From Picosynechococcus sp. PCC 7117 (GTDB lineage Bacteria; Cyanobacteriota; Cyanobacteriia; Cyanobacteriales; MRBY01): a stretch of DNA of 41,976 nucleotides. The translations under genes were made by a program, and so were the position numbers. Shown here piece after piece: positions 6,216 through 13,178 of the stretch (position 1 is the stretch's first letter; each line of letters begins with the position of its first letter). The notes beneath the pieces are model-generated. The model did no database searches and had not been told where the DNA came from. It saw nothing but the letters and a program-made list of their open reading frames with translations. Location: assembly GCF_001693275.1 (NCBI RefSeq), contig NZ_CP016481.1, positions 1 through 41,976 of the forward strand, read 5' to 3'.

Positions 6216-7277
6216 ATGAACAATATTTCTTGTGCATCCCCCACGTCTGAAAAATTTTACAAACTGACCGAATCTGAATATCGAGCCGCCCTCCAACTCA
6301 AGCCCGCCGAACGCGATTTACTCTTTTACCTCCGTGTCCGTGACCCCTTTGGTGATGGTCTAGAAATTAACGTCGCTCAGATTGCCGAAGAACTAGGGCG
6401 ACACCGCGCCACAATTAACAGCGCCCTCAATGTCCTCAAAAAACAAGGCTGGTTAGAACATGGTTTCAAAACCGTCAGGACGATCGCCCTCAAAACCAAA
6501 GAGGCGATCACCGAAGCCGTTCAATCAGTACAAGAGGCCATCACCCTAACCCCCAATCTAAAAATAGATTCCCCAGAAGACCCAAAAAATTTTACGCAGA
6601 TTCCCACGCGACAAACGAAGTCTCAGGACGACAACTGTCGCGTACAGACGACAAACGAAGTCTCAGGACGACAAGCAAAGTCTCCACACAACAATCAATC
6701 GCTAAAACCCAGTGATAGCAATACTTCTGAACCTCCTAAGACTTATTCAGACTATATAGACCTTATTCAGACTCTCCCAGAAAAAGAGAGAGAGAAATTT
6801 TTGAAATTTTGTGAAAAAAGAGCATCTGCACTACCCCGACCTGTTCAAATGATCGACAAGTGGATTGCTGCTAACTTCGATTGGCTGAAAAACCAGTTCT
6901 ACAAGACCACTGCTAAAAAGGTAGTAGAGCCACAGGCTGAAGCACAGCAAAAACCAAATCTAACCCAAGAACAAGACAGTATCGTTAGAGATCTATTGGC
7001 CCGGGGCGAGATAGTAAAAGTGTACTATTCGGTGTCACACCATGGTTGGTATGTCCTTTGGAAAGATAACTCTGTGCAGGAACTCCATCGGGCGCTTTCT
7101 TGGTATCAAAGCCGTGAATCAGGGGCGATCGCCAAGGGTTTCCAGAGCATCAAGGAAATTCTCAAGCAAAAACAAGCCCAAGCCCTAGAGGGATTCAATA
7201 AAGCCAAGCCAAATCGGTCAAAACAAGACAAATCCGGTGCTGGAGGGGGAGATGACTGGCCAGAACTTCAATTTTGA
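6216..7277 (+). CDS. Winged-helix plasmid replication initiator (RepO/phage O-like)
   Basis: A 353-residue protein. Residues about 15-85 form a winged-helix domain (LKPAERDLLFYLRVRDPFGDG, with IAEELGRHRATINSALNVLKKQGWLE as the recognition unit), as at the N-terminus of phage O-type initiators and cyanobacterial plasmid Rep proteins. The middle (about 110-175) is low-complexity Ser/Thr/Gln-rich and is encoded by DNA carrying 20-bp iterons. The C-terminal half is helical and basic. Initiators of this kind bind repeats lying inside their own gene and recruit helicase. The gene follows a candidate repressor and a structured leader, typical of copy control. It ends just before the methyltransferase-like gene. 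The initiator role is strongly suggested by the iterons but not proven by homology. Confidence 0.72.
   Translation: MNNISCASPTSEKFYKLTESEYRAALQLKPAERDLLFYLRVRDPFGDGLEINVAQIAEELGRHRATINSALNVLKKQGWLEHGFKTVRTIALKTKEAITEAVQSVQEAITLTPNLKIDSPEDPKNFTQIPTRQTKSQDDNCRVQTTNEVSGRQAKSPHNNQSLKPSDSNTSEPPKTYSDYIDLIQTLPEKEREKFLKFCEKRASALPRPVQMIDKWIAANFDWLKNQFYKTTAKKVVEPQAEAQQKPNLTQEQDSIVRDLLARGEIVKVYYSVSHHGWYVLWKDNSVQELHRALSWYQSRESGAIAKGFQSIKEILKQKQAQALEGFNKAKPNRSKQDKSGAGGGDDWPELQF
6609..6708 (+). repeat. Iterons inside the rep gene (20-bp period), candidate origin
   Basis: Five consecutive 20-bp units start at 6609, 6629, 6649, 6669 and 6689, each beginning CGACAA or CAACAA. Units 1 and 3 are identical (CGACAAACGAAGTCTCAGGA), and unit 4 is CGACAAGCAAAGTCTCCACA. 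Because 20 is not a multiple of 3, the repeated DNA is translated in different frames (RQTKSQ versus TTNEVS), so selection acts on the DNA. An AT/purine-rich stretch follows at about 6774-6840 and could be the unwinding element. The layout parallels origins located within phage O genes. Confidence 0.75.
6742..6773 (+). repeat. Second direct repeat CTTATTCAGACT, 20 bp apart
   Basis: CTTATTCAGACT occurs at 6742-6753 and again at 6762-6773, exactly 20 bp apart and again in different reading frames. It lies between the CGACAA iterons and the purine-rich stretch, so it is probably part of the same origin. Confidence 0.6.
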
Positions 7278-7280
7278 TGT

Positions 7281-8294
7281 ATGGGTGACGAACAGGCGCG
7301 CAGCTTCGCTGTCCCCGGAGGGAGCGCCGTCTATTCCAACTACTTCCCCAAAGTCACCATTCACAAAGATATCCGCACCTACCACCCCCAACAAAAAGAA
7401 TTCGACCTCATCACCTGCGGCTTCCCCTGCACCGGAACCTCCCACGCAGGCAGCAAAACCGGACTCCATCACCCCGAATCACAATTATGGCGCGAAGGAC
7501 TGCGTATCCTCTGCCAAGTCCGGCCCCAATACTTCATCTGGGAACAACCTGTGGGCATTGCCACTAGAGGTTTACGAGCAATCCTTGGGGGATGCCGAAT
7601 GGCTGGCTATCAAACAACGGGTTTTACAATCGCCGCTAGCGACCTTGGCGCATCCCACCGACGGGAAAGAACATTTGTTATTGCCTACCTTGACCACGGG
7701 CAGCGGCACGAAGCGCATGCTGGTCAGACGAAGTTAGAACAAAGGCTGAAGCAATTAAGCATTATTCCCTCTGGCTATCAATTCAGCCCCGAGGCGATGG
7801 CGATGTATATGGGTTTTCCGTGGAATCTCTTCAGCTCAATCACCGGACAACGCTTTACCCAACTGCCTACCTCGTTCCCAGTGGCCTTAAAGGACGTAAC
7901 GATGTCCGCAGACTTGCCGGGAAAACCGTCACCCCAGCCCAAGCAGCAATCGCCCTCCACTTCGTTGACTGGTATCACCAACAAAAGACGCGGTAGACCA
8001 CGGGGCAGCAGCGGGAAAGCCTCTGGCTGTTTAGTTCCATTCACCGAAGCCCGCCGTGGCAAAACCTATCCCATCATTCAAGGGGAACGGGTACCCAAAG
8101 ATATTGCCCTCGATTATCCCCATCACTACCGCTGGTTTTATCAATGGAGAGAGTGGCAGGAGAATCAGCAACGATGGTCAACGAGGTCGAAGCGCATCAA
8201 GTTTCCCCAGGTCACAGCGGTATATCAATTGATCCAAGCCAATCAAAATGTGGTTCGTATCTTGAACTTTATTGAGACAGGCAGGCTTGAATAA
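7281..8294 (+). CDS. Cytosine-5 DNA methyltransferase lacking the SAM-binding N-terminus
   Basis: A 337-residue protein with core C5-methyltransferase motifs: GFPCTGTSHAG (47-57) with the catalytic C50, a WEQP version of the ENV motif (87-90), and ASDLGASHRRER (118-130) corresponding to the QxRxR motif. The expected motif I (FxGxGG), which binds SAM, is absent: the frame enters the domain directly at YFPKVTIHKDIRTYHP. The first about 17 codons come from a GC-rich palindrome (GGCGC...GCGCC, about 7294-7327). A C-terminal extension contains an AT-hook-like KRRGRPRG. The ATG lies 3 nt after the rep stop. As written it is probably catalytically dead or a truncated relic; a start further upstream is not available in this frame. 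Confidence 0.75.
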   Translation: MGDEQARSFAVPGGSAVYSNYFPKVTIHKDIRTYHPQQKEFDLITCGFPCTGTSHAGSKTGLHHPESQLWREGLRILCQVRPQYFIWEQPVGIATRGLRAILGGCRMAGYQTTGFTIAASDLGASHRRERTFVIAYLDHGQRHEAHAGQTKLEQRLKQLSIIPSGYQFSPEAMAMYMGFPWNLFSSITGQRFTQLPTSFPVALKDVTMSADLPGKPSPQPKQQSPSTSLTGITNKRRGRPRGSSGKASGCLVPFTEARRGKTYPIIQGERVPKDIALDYPHHYRWFYQWREWQENQQRWSTRSKRIKFPQVTAVYQLIQANQNVVRILNFIETGRLE

Positions 8295-8296
8295 TC

Positions 8297-8367
8297 TGGT
8301 GTAAGACAAAAATTCCCGCCTCAATTGCCAAAGTCCGTTCGGTTCTGGATTTGGTGTAAGACAAAAA
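8297..8367 (+). repeat. Two copies of TGGTGTAAGACAAAAA
   Basis: The 16-mer TGGTGTAAGACAAAAA occurs at 8297-8312 and 8352-8367, upstream of the 8384 gene. The inverse occurs at 10669-10684 and 19247-19262, each time just before a start codon. The core TGTAAGACA has TGT...ACA dyad symmetry, as a small operator would. Confidence 0.55.
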
Positions 8368-8383
8368 ATAATCGTGCAGACAG

Positions 8384-8647
8384 ATGAACAACAACGACAT
8401 TCTTCAATCCCTAATCAACCACGACTCCAAAATCCCCCTTTCCCTAAGTGCTTTTGAGATATTCGTGCTCGTTGCCTATCTCCAGACGGCACAACACTGG
8501 ATTCATGGTGAAAGTGGCCTCATGGTGCGGAGTCTTGTGGAAAAGCTGATCAATGCTGTTTCCCAATCGATTCCAGAAGCCGGGGCACTACTTGAGCAAG
8601 GAAATCAGCCTGGTTGTGACATCACCAAGGAATATTTTGAACAATAG
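8384..8647 (+). CDS. Small hypothetical protein
   Basis: An 87-residue, mainly helical protein (SAFEIFVLVAYLQTAQHWI in the middle, LVEKLINAVSQSIPEAGALL following). No signal peptide is visible; the hydrophobic stretch is short and contains polar residues, so a soluble fold is likelier than a membrane segment. Two TGTAAGACA motifs lie immediately upstream and an intrinsic terminator immediately downstream, so it is probably a single-gene transcript. No family is recognised. Confidence 0.6.
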   Translation: MNNNDILQSLINHDSKIPLSLSAFEIFVLVAYLQTAQHWIHGESGLMVRSLVEKLINAVSQSIPEAGALLEQGNQPGCDITKEYFEQ

Positions 8648-8666
8648 TTTTTGTAAGGAGAAATTA

Positions 8667-8711
8667 CTGGATGCTGATAGCTGGCTTATCTTGGTTATCA
8701 TCCAGTTTTTT
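8667..8711 (+). terminator. Rho-independent terminator
   Basis: CTGGATG (8667-8673) pairs with CATCCAG, followed directly by six T (8706-8711). Internal GATA/TATC pairing can extend the stem. It lies 20 nt after the stop of the 8384 gene. Confidence 0.75.
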
Positions 8712-8917
8712 CCTCCCTTGTGAATAGCCCCTGATTTCATCCATCTCCTTCAAATATCAATGGGGCGATCGCCAACATTCTCAACTAACCTTCTTTCGCC
8801 ATTGGTCACGCTGGAAAGCAAATATTCCGCCGATAATTATTTTTCCAGTCACTATTAAGCTTCCGGTCTCGCTAGGAGGGGATCAACGCTTTAGTTTCCG
8901 GTTATGCTTAAATATGG

Positions 8918-8971
8918 CCGGAATCAGCACCGGAATGTTTACCGGAATTCTGACCGGAAAGTCCACCGGAA
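8918..8971 (+). repeat. Five CCGGAA iterons at exact 12-bp spacing
   Basis: CCGGAA begins at 8918, 8930, 8942, 8954 and 8966, a strict 12-bp period, in contexts such as CACCGGAATGTT and TACCGGAATTCT. Inverted TTCCGG copies lie at 8861-8866 and 8896-8901. The array precedes the HTH gene at 9015 and is a probable binding array for that protein. An open frame from ATG 8904 would translate the repeats as four-residue units (RN/RK-rich), so a coding role cannot be fully excluded. Confidence 0.7.
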
Positions 8972-9014
8972 AATGCGGCCATATTATGGATCTATAGAAA
9001 ATAAAAAAATTTTC

Positions 9015-9797
9015 ATGTACGACCGGAATCAAGCCCAGCGGAAACTCGGCATCGGAAAGTCCCAATATTATGCCTACCTCAAGGCCACCGGAATCAAACC
9101 GGAACGTCGTGATGGCCGGACAACCATTACCCAGGCGGAACTGGACATTCTCTTAGCCTACAAGGAATCTCTGAATGCCCCATCGGAATCTACGTCGGAA
9201 ACTGCTAATGATTTACCGGAATCTCAATCGGAATCTATAGCCCCAATGCCACCGGAAAAAGAAGATTCTCCCTCTGTAAATCCGCTGGAATCTCAACCGG
9301 AAAAGTCTCAGGTAATCCCTCCGCCTCCTCCAAATTCCGATGTTATTCCAAACCATCACCATGATGATATTCCGGTCACTTCTGGCGATTCTATTACTGA
9401 TAGTTCGGTCGAAGAGATTCAAGCTACTCCAGATATTCCGGTCGCCCAGGGTGGGGAACTTTCAACGGATTCCGGTGATGAGTTTCCGGTGCTCTATGAG
9501 GAGGAGATAATCTCTGAATTTCCAACCACTTCCATGGATAACCTAGACCTTTCCGATGAGTCCGATCTTGATGCTCTCATTCGCATTGCCCAGGCCAAGA
9601 AAGCGAAGCAGATTCTCCAGCCGGAATTGGTCATGGCCCACCTTGTCGAGCAGATGACAGAGGATGATCTACCAGAAGATTTACGCCGCAAGATTGAGCA
9701 AACCCGGAGGGCGATCCGTGACCCTTTAGCCAATCCCGCCGCGATCGCCAGCCAGATCCTTACCAAATATCGCAGCGGGTCAATCCAGAAAACCTAA
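9015..9797 (+). CDS. HTH DNA-binding protein with long acidic linker
   Basis: A 260-residue protein from the ATG at 9015, chosen because the HTH begins right there; the frame is open from 8904 through the CCGGAA array. Residues about 1-50 (RNQAQRKLGIGKSQYYAYL, then ATGIKPERRDGRTTITQAEL) resemble an excisionase/MerR-like winged HTH. A long Ser/Pro/Glu-rich acidic region follows (about 55-195), then a helical C-terminal domain (DLDALIRIAQAKKAKQIL onward). The coding DNA holds an extraordinary number of CCGGAA/TTCCGG words in all frames. It overlaps the open frame of the following ATPase gene. It could be a mobilisation- or partition-type DNA-binding adaptor that feeds the next gene's ATPase; this is inference. 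Confidence 0.7.
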   Translation: MYDRNQAQRKLGIGKSQYYAYLKATGIKPERRDGRTTITQAELDILLAYKESLNAPSESTSETANDLPESQSESIAPMPPEKEDSPSVNPLESQPEKSQVIPPPPPNSDVIPNHHHDDIPVTSGDSITDSSVEEIQATPDIPVAQGGELSTDSGDEFPVLYEEEIISEFPTTSMDNLDLSDESDLDALIRIAQAKKAKQILQPELVMAHLVEQMTEDDLPEDLRRKIEQTRRAIRDPLANPAAIASQILTKYRSGSIQKT

Positions 9798-9805
9798 GCC
9801 AGATC

Positions 9806-10597
9806 ATTTCCATCATTCAGGAGGGCCACCATTGTCTTGTCCTGGGGGAAGCGGGTTTATTCGAGGGTCTACCGGAGGCGATCGCCGCTGCGGTAGACAT
9901 TGAACCCTGGGCGATTGTCGCCTACCAGGGCAGTACCAAAACTTTCCTCATGGAGCTGGCAAAACAATTTCGGGTGGACACCACGGAACCCAAGTACAAC
10001 AAAGAGGGGGAAGTGATAGGCGATCGCCAGTTGACGGCGGATGAAATCAAGGAAAAGTTAGCCCAGGAAATTGAGAAGGGTAGTTTGCTGATTATTCCCG
10101 AAGCGAAACGCCTGCCAGCTTCTATCCGTTACTGGCTGGAAACCCTCATGCGCATGGGTAAGGTGATTGTCGTGGCGATCGCCGTCGCAGTGATTAAGCG
10201 GGACATTTACCTGCAAATGCTGGAGGTGGAATTAGAGCGGCCCTCCATTGAGGCGATTCGGGGTGTGATTCTGGAGGAAGCTGAAAAAAATGACTTATCC
10301 CTCACTGACCACCAAATCGCCAAGCTGTTAACTGTTGCTGGCCGAAATCCTCTTTTGGCGAGAAAAGCGGTCAGGAATGAGAAGCTGGGCCTAAATCCAG
10401 AGCCGGAGCACAGTCTGTACCTCGACATTAGTCCAATCATCATCTCTGCTTTAATGGCCTTCAGTATCGTCCGGTTCATTGGTTTGGGCACTGGCGATCG
10501 CGGTTTGTACGTGATTGGTGGAATCGCCCTGGTATTAGGCGTCATGCTCCGGCAGATTGGTAAAATCCGAGGCGCGAGGCGCAAATATGGTCAATAA
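9806..10597 (+). CDS. AAA-like ATPase with two C-terminal membrane helices, no standard start
   Basis: The first ATG is at 9950, but the frame is open from 9722 and clearly coding earlier: CLVLGEAGLFEGLPEAIAAA and EPWAIVAYQGSTKTFLMELA (starting near 9833) look like the beginning of an AAA-type domain, the second with a P-loop-like GSTKT. Downstream come SLLIIPEAKRLP (Walker B position), ELERPSIEAIRG, a lid-like AGRNPLLARKAV, then two hydrophobic helices (SPIIISALMAFSIVRFIGLG and VIGGIALVLGVMLRQIG). No ATG, GTG or TTG exists between 9722 and 9950, so translation must use a rare start (ATT at 9806 is given as a placeholder), a -1 frameshift from the overlapping HTH gene, or a shorter start. The membrane anchor suggests a transport or positioning role. 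Confidence 0.6.
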   Translation: MSIIQEGHHCLVLGEAGLFEGLPEAIAAAVDIEPWAIVAYQGSTKTFLMELAKQFRVDTTEPKYNKEGEVIGDRQLTADEIKEKLAQEIEKGSLLIIPEAKRLPASIRYWLETLMRMGKVIVVAIAVAVIKRDIYLQMLEVELERPSIEAIRGVILEEAEKNDLSLTDHQIAKLLTVAGRNPLLARKAVRNEKLGLNPEPEHSLYLDISPIIISALMAFSIVRFIGLGTGDRGLYVIGGIALVLGVMLRQIGKIRGARRKYGQ

Positions 10598-10601
10598 ACT
10601 T

Positions 10602-10645
10602 CTCCCCTAGAGGGGAGCTAGAGGGGTGTTCTCCCCTCTGGGGAG
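10602..10645 (+). repeat. Paired palindromes CTCCCCTAGAGGGGAG / CTCCCCTCTGGGGAG
   Basis: A perfect 16-bp palindrome (10602-10617) and a second near-palindrome (10631-10645) lie in tandem after the ATPase gene. They fold as two short GC-rich hairpins and belong to the same style of intergenic GC repeat as 3222-3250 and 3856-3888. They may terminate or stabilise transcripts. Confidence 0.6.
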
Positions 10646-10668
10646 ATGCCGATAGGCAGAGGGGGTAT

Positions 10669-10684
10669 TTTTTGTCTTACACCA
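10669..10684. promoter_or_regulatory. TTTTTGTCTTACACCA motif before the YdjM-like gene
   Basis: An exact inverse copy of the 8297/8352 motif, 18 nt upstream of the ATG at 10702 and just ahead of the ribosome binding site AGGAGGAA. The same motif in the same orientation precedes the 19269 gene. It is likely an operator or mRNA-leader element shared by these genes. Confidence 0.5.
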
Positions 10685-10701
10685 AACAGGAGGAATGAAC
10701 C

Positions 10702-11736
10702 ATGATGAGTGTGACCCATGCCATTATTGGCGTTTGTGGCACCACCCTACTGTTGCAAACCGCTGACCCAGTGGTGCTAGGCTTGGCAATTATTGGCTCA
10801 CAAATTCCTGACCTCGACAGCTCCCATAGCCTCGTGGGTCAGGTCTTTTTTCCTGTTTCCCACTGGCTCGAAGACCGTTACCCCCACCGCACCGTCACCC
10901 ACTGCCTTTTGTTTAATGCCGTCCTCAGTGCGATCGCCGTAGCACTTTGGTATCTCCTCGGTATCCCGACCCCCTGGGCGATCGCCTTACCATTAGGTCA
11001 CTTTCTCGCTATCTTCTCCGACACCTTTACCAAGCAGGGCGTACAGTTGTTTTATCCTCTCCAAGCCTGGTGTGTCTGTGGCATGAATCCCAAGCGGCGC
11101 ATGAAGACGGGCGGTAAGGCTGAATATTGGGTCTTGGGGATCGCTGTCTTAATTCTGTTCCTCAACCTGAATCTATTGAATAATGGTGGATTCCGCGATG
11201 TTGCCAGCCGCACTCTAAATCTACGGGACCACAGCATCAAAGCCTACAATGCCAATGCTGCCCAGTACGCGACTTGGCTCCATGTGGAAGGGGTTTGGGC
11301 CAGTGACCGTAAACCCGTCAATCAAACATTTTTCATCGTGGCCGAGGATAATGGCTATCTGGTTACTGATGGTCAGGGCGTTTATAAGGTGGCTGAGAAT
11401 GGCGATATTATTCCCACCCTTGTGCGCCTAGATATTCGTAATGAACAGACCACTGAAACCTTTACCCAGGGTTTTAATGATGAGCCACTAGGGGAAGGGT
11501 TAGAGGCGATCGCCCAGCGTTATCCCAACAGCCTTATCCTGGTTTCCGGCAGTGTCACCATTGATTTCCCTGATGAACTGCCCAGTTCCTTACCGCCAGA
11601 GATTCAGGTTTATGGCACCAGGGTCACTCTCACCTATGCTGACTTGAATCAGGTGATCTCAATTCTCCAAGACCAATGGGCGATCGGGCAGCTTGATTTT
11701 AAGGTTTTTAGCCCAGCGCCTACTTTTCTTTCCTGA
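10702..11736 (+). CDS. YdjM-like membrane-bound metal-dependent hydrolase
   Basis: A 344-residue protein. The N-terminal about 165 residues match the YdjM/DUF457 family of inner-membrane, putatively metal-dependent hydrolases: H6 in MMSVTHAIIG, IPDLDSSHS (35-43), DRYPHRTVTH (58-67), and several hydrophobic helices (LGLAIIGSQ, AVLSAIAVALWYLLGI, LPLGHFLAIFSDTFT). A further helix lies at about 145-160. The C-terminal half (about 170-344) is a soluble, beta-rich extension not typical of YdjM. Start: AGGAGGAATGAACC precedes the ATG. In E. coli the family is SOS-linked; here its partners and substrate are unknown. Confidence 0.8.
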   Translation: MMSVTHAIIGVCGTTLLLQTADPVVLGLAIIGSQIPDLDSSHSLVGQVFFPVSHWLEDRYPHRTVTHCLLFNAVLSAIAVALWYLLGIPTPWAIALPLGHFLAIFSDTFTKQGVQLFYPLQAWCVCGMNPKRRMKTGGKAEYWVLGIAVLILFLNLNLLNNGGFRDVASRTLNLRDHSIKAYNANAAQYATWLHVEGVWASDRKPVNQTFFIVAEDNGYLVTDGQGVYKVAENGDIIPTLVRLDIRNEQTTETFTQGFNDEPLGEGLEAIAQRYPNSLILVSGSVTIDFPDELPSSLPPEIQVYGTRVTLTYADLNQVISILQDQWAIGQLDFKVFSPAPTFLS

Positions 11737-11812
11737 GCATAGTTTTTAGACTAGAAACAAACAGATTGCTCTACAGCTATACTGCTTAAGTAGGGGCTAA
11801 CTCACGGAAGTT

Positions 11813-12728
11813 AGAGGGTATTTATAAAGTAAAGATAAAGAGAATAGGATTGTTGCCCGTGAAGTCGTTAAGGTCAAACATAAGCATAACGACACAGGAA
11901 ACTAGCACCAATGTCTCAAGCTTCCTATCCCAGTGACTTAAGCGATGCAGAATGGGCTTTACTAGAACCCTTAATTCCTGCTCCAAAGTCCGGCGGTCAT
12001 CCACGTACCACTGATATGCGACAGGTCTGCAATGGAATTTTCTATCTCCTCAAAACGGGTTGTCAATGGGCCTATCTGCCCAAGGACTTTCCTCCCTCTT
12101 CCACAGTCTACTACTACTATCGCAAATGGCAGAGGCAAGGAGTCTGGGAAGAAATCAACCATGCTCTGCGTACCCGCTGTCGCCAATCAGTGGGGAAAAG
12201 CGCAGAACCTAGCGTCTTGATTGCTGATAGCCAATCGGTTAAAACGACAGAAAAAAGGGCGAAGTCTATGGCTTCGATGGTGGTAAGCAGGTCAAAGGAA
12301 GACGGAGAAACCTGCTAGTCGACAGTTTAGGGCTACTCTACAAAGTCCTGGTCTCTGAAGGGAATGGCTCAGAGCGTAGCCCTTACCCTGGCGGCAGTGA
12401 TGGAACTCAGGGAACAGCAGCAGGAACTATTGAGACGATTTCGGTTGATGTGGGTCGATGCCGGATATCGGGGAGGGCGTTTTGCCTTAAGTCTGTGGTT
12501 AATGGTTCAAGCCAAGGTGGAAGTGATTAGCAGAAACAGTAAGGCATTTGTGGTGTTACCAAAACGTTGGATTGTTGAGCGTACATTCGGTTGGTTGAAT
12601 TGGTATCGTCGCCTTAGTAAGGACTATGAGCAATTACCAGAGGTATCGGAGGCAGGGATTTACGCTTCCATGAGTCGTCTTATGCTACGTCGGCTAGTTT
12701 CCTAAAGATTTACTTTATAAACGGCCTC
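11813..12728 (+). mobile_element. IS5-family insertion sequence (IS427/IS1031-like)
   Basis: A 916-bp element. The left end GAGGGTATTTATAAAGTAAA and the complement of the right end GAGGCCGTTTATAAAGTAAA form imperfect inverted repeats (17 of 20). A 3-bp TTA duplication (11810-11812 and 12729-12731) flanks it, as expected for this group. The single transposase gene inside is disrupted. It inserted right beside a recombinase-related repeat (12737-12787). Confidence 0.85.
11911..12705 (+). pseudogene. IS5-family transposase, frameshifted
   Basis: The N-terminal part (11911-12318 frame) has YPSDLSDAEWALLEPLIP and GCQWAYLPKDFPP, typical of the DUF4096/IS5 transposase start, and reaches the catalytic region ADSQSVKTTEK. 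The expected continuation GEVYGFDGGKQVKGRRR is in the -1 frame after an A6G run (12251-12257), which may be a normal programmed shift of this IS group. A second shift back is needed near 12375-12395, where about 11-17 nt appear inserted, before the C-terminal domain VDAGYRGG...LPKRWIVERTFGWLNWYRRL. This second shift is not normal, so the transposase is probably inactive. Confidence 0.8.
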
Positions 12729-12736
12729 TTAAACTA

Positions 12737-12787
12737 GGCCTTTGTTTAGCAATCGACCTATTTTGGTCGCTAAGCAATTTTTGAGAT
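12737..12787 (+). repeat. Recombinase-associated repeat, copy C
   Basis: GGCCTTTGTTTAGCAAT, GACC, TTTTGGTCGCTAA and CAATTTTTGAGA match 40429-40470 and flanking sequence, except that the GGCTGTATCC...GGATACAGGA hairpin segment present at about 40466-40498 is missing here. TTAGC...CGACC-N6-GGTCG-CTAA gives partial dyad symmetry. It lies directly outside the IS target duplication. Confidence 0.6.
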
Positions 12788-13178
12788 CAACTTTTGAGTC
12801 CCTAGAAAGTCAGAATACTGTCCCACTTCTATGTTTAAATGGGACAATTATTCTTGCCAAACCCGCTATTTATAAGACTTCTAGACTTTTTTAGTTATTG
12901 CTCTAAGCATCATAAATGAGACAGTTATATATTTGCTGAAGAATACGGTTTGTCAAAGTCGAACTTTTAATGAGTTATTATACTCATGCTTGAAAAGCTT
13001 ACATATCAATGGTTTTAGCCTTAGCGACCAAAACGGGTCCATTGCTAAATAAACACCAACTAGAAGACTCAGCCAAGTGACACAATGCATTCAGTTTAGA
13101 TATGCAACTATGAGAGGATCCAGATATAAATATAGTCCTTTGCAAACTTAAACCTAAATCCAAATAGGTGTATTTCAG
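12788..13178. other. AT-rich non-coding gap with a second recombinase-associated repeat
   Basis: No gene is seen. Copy B of the repeat lies inverted at 13012-13054 (GCCTTAGCGACCAAAACGGG then TCCATTGCTAAATAAAC). A small perfect hairpin ATGAGT-TATTAT-ACTCAT is at 12970-12987. The two repeat copies (12737-12787 and 13012-13054) face each other about 225 bp apart, next to the 3' end of the minus-strand defence-type operon. Confidence 0.5.

Noticed and set aside
6609-6708. CRISPR array
   Set aside because: The units are contiguous 20-mers with no unique spacers and lie inside a coding sequence; no cas genes are present.
12375-12391. Exact 17-nt match between the IS transposase and the HlyD-like gene at 20085-20101
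   Set aside because: A single 17-mer match in a 42-kb window is near chance expectation, and the surrounding sequences are unrelated; noted only because it coincides with the disrupted point of the transposase.
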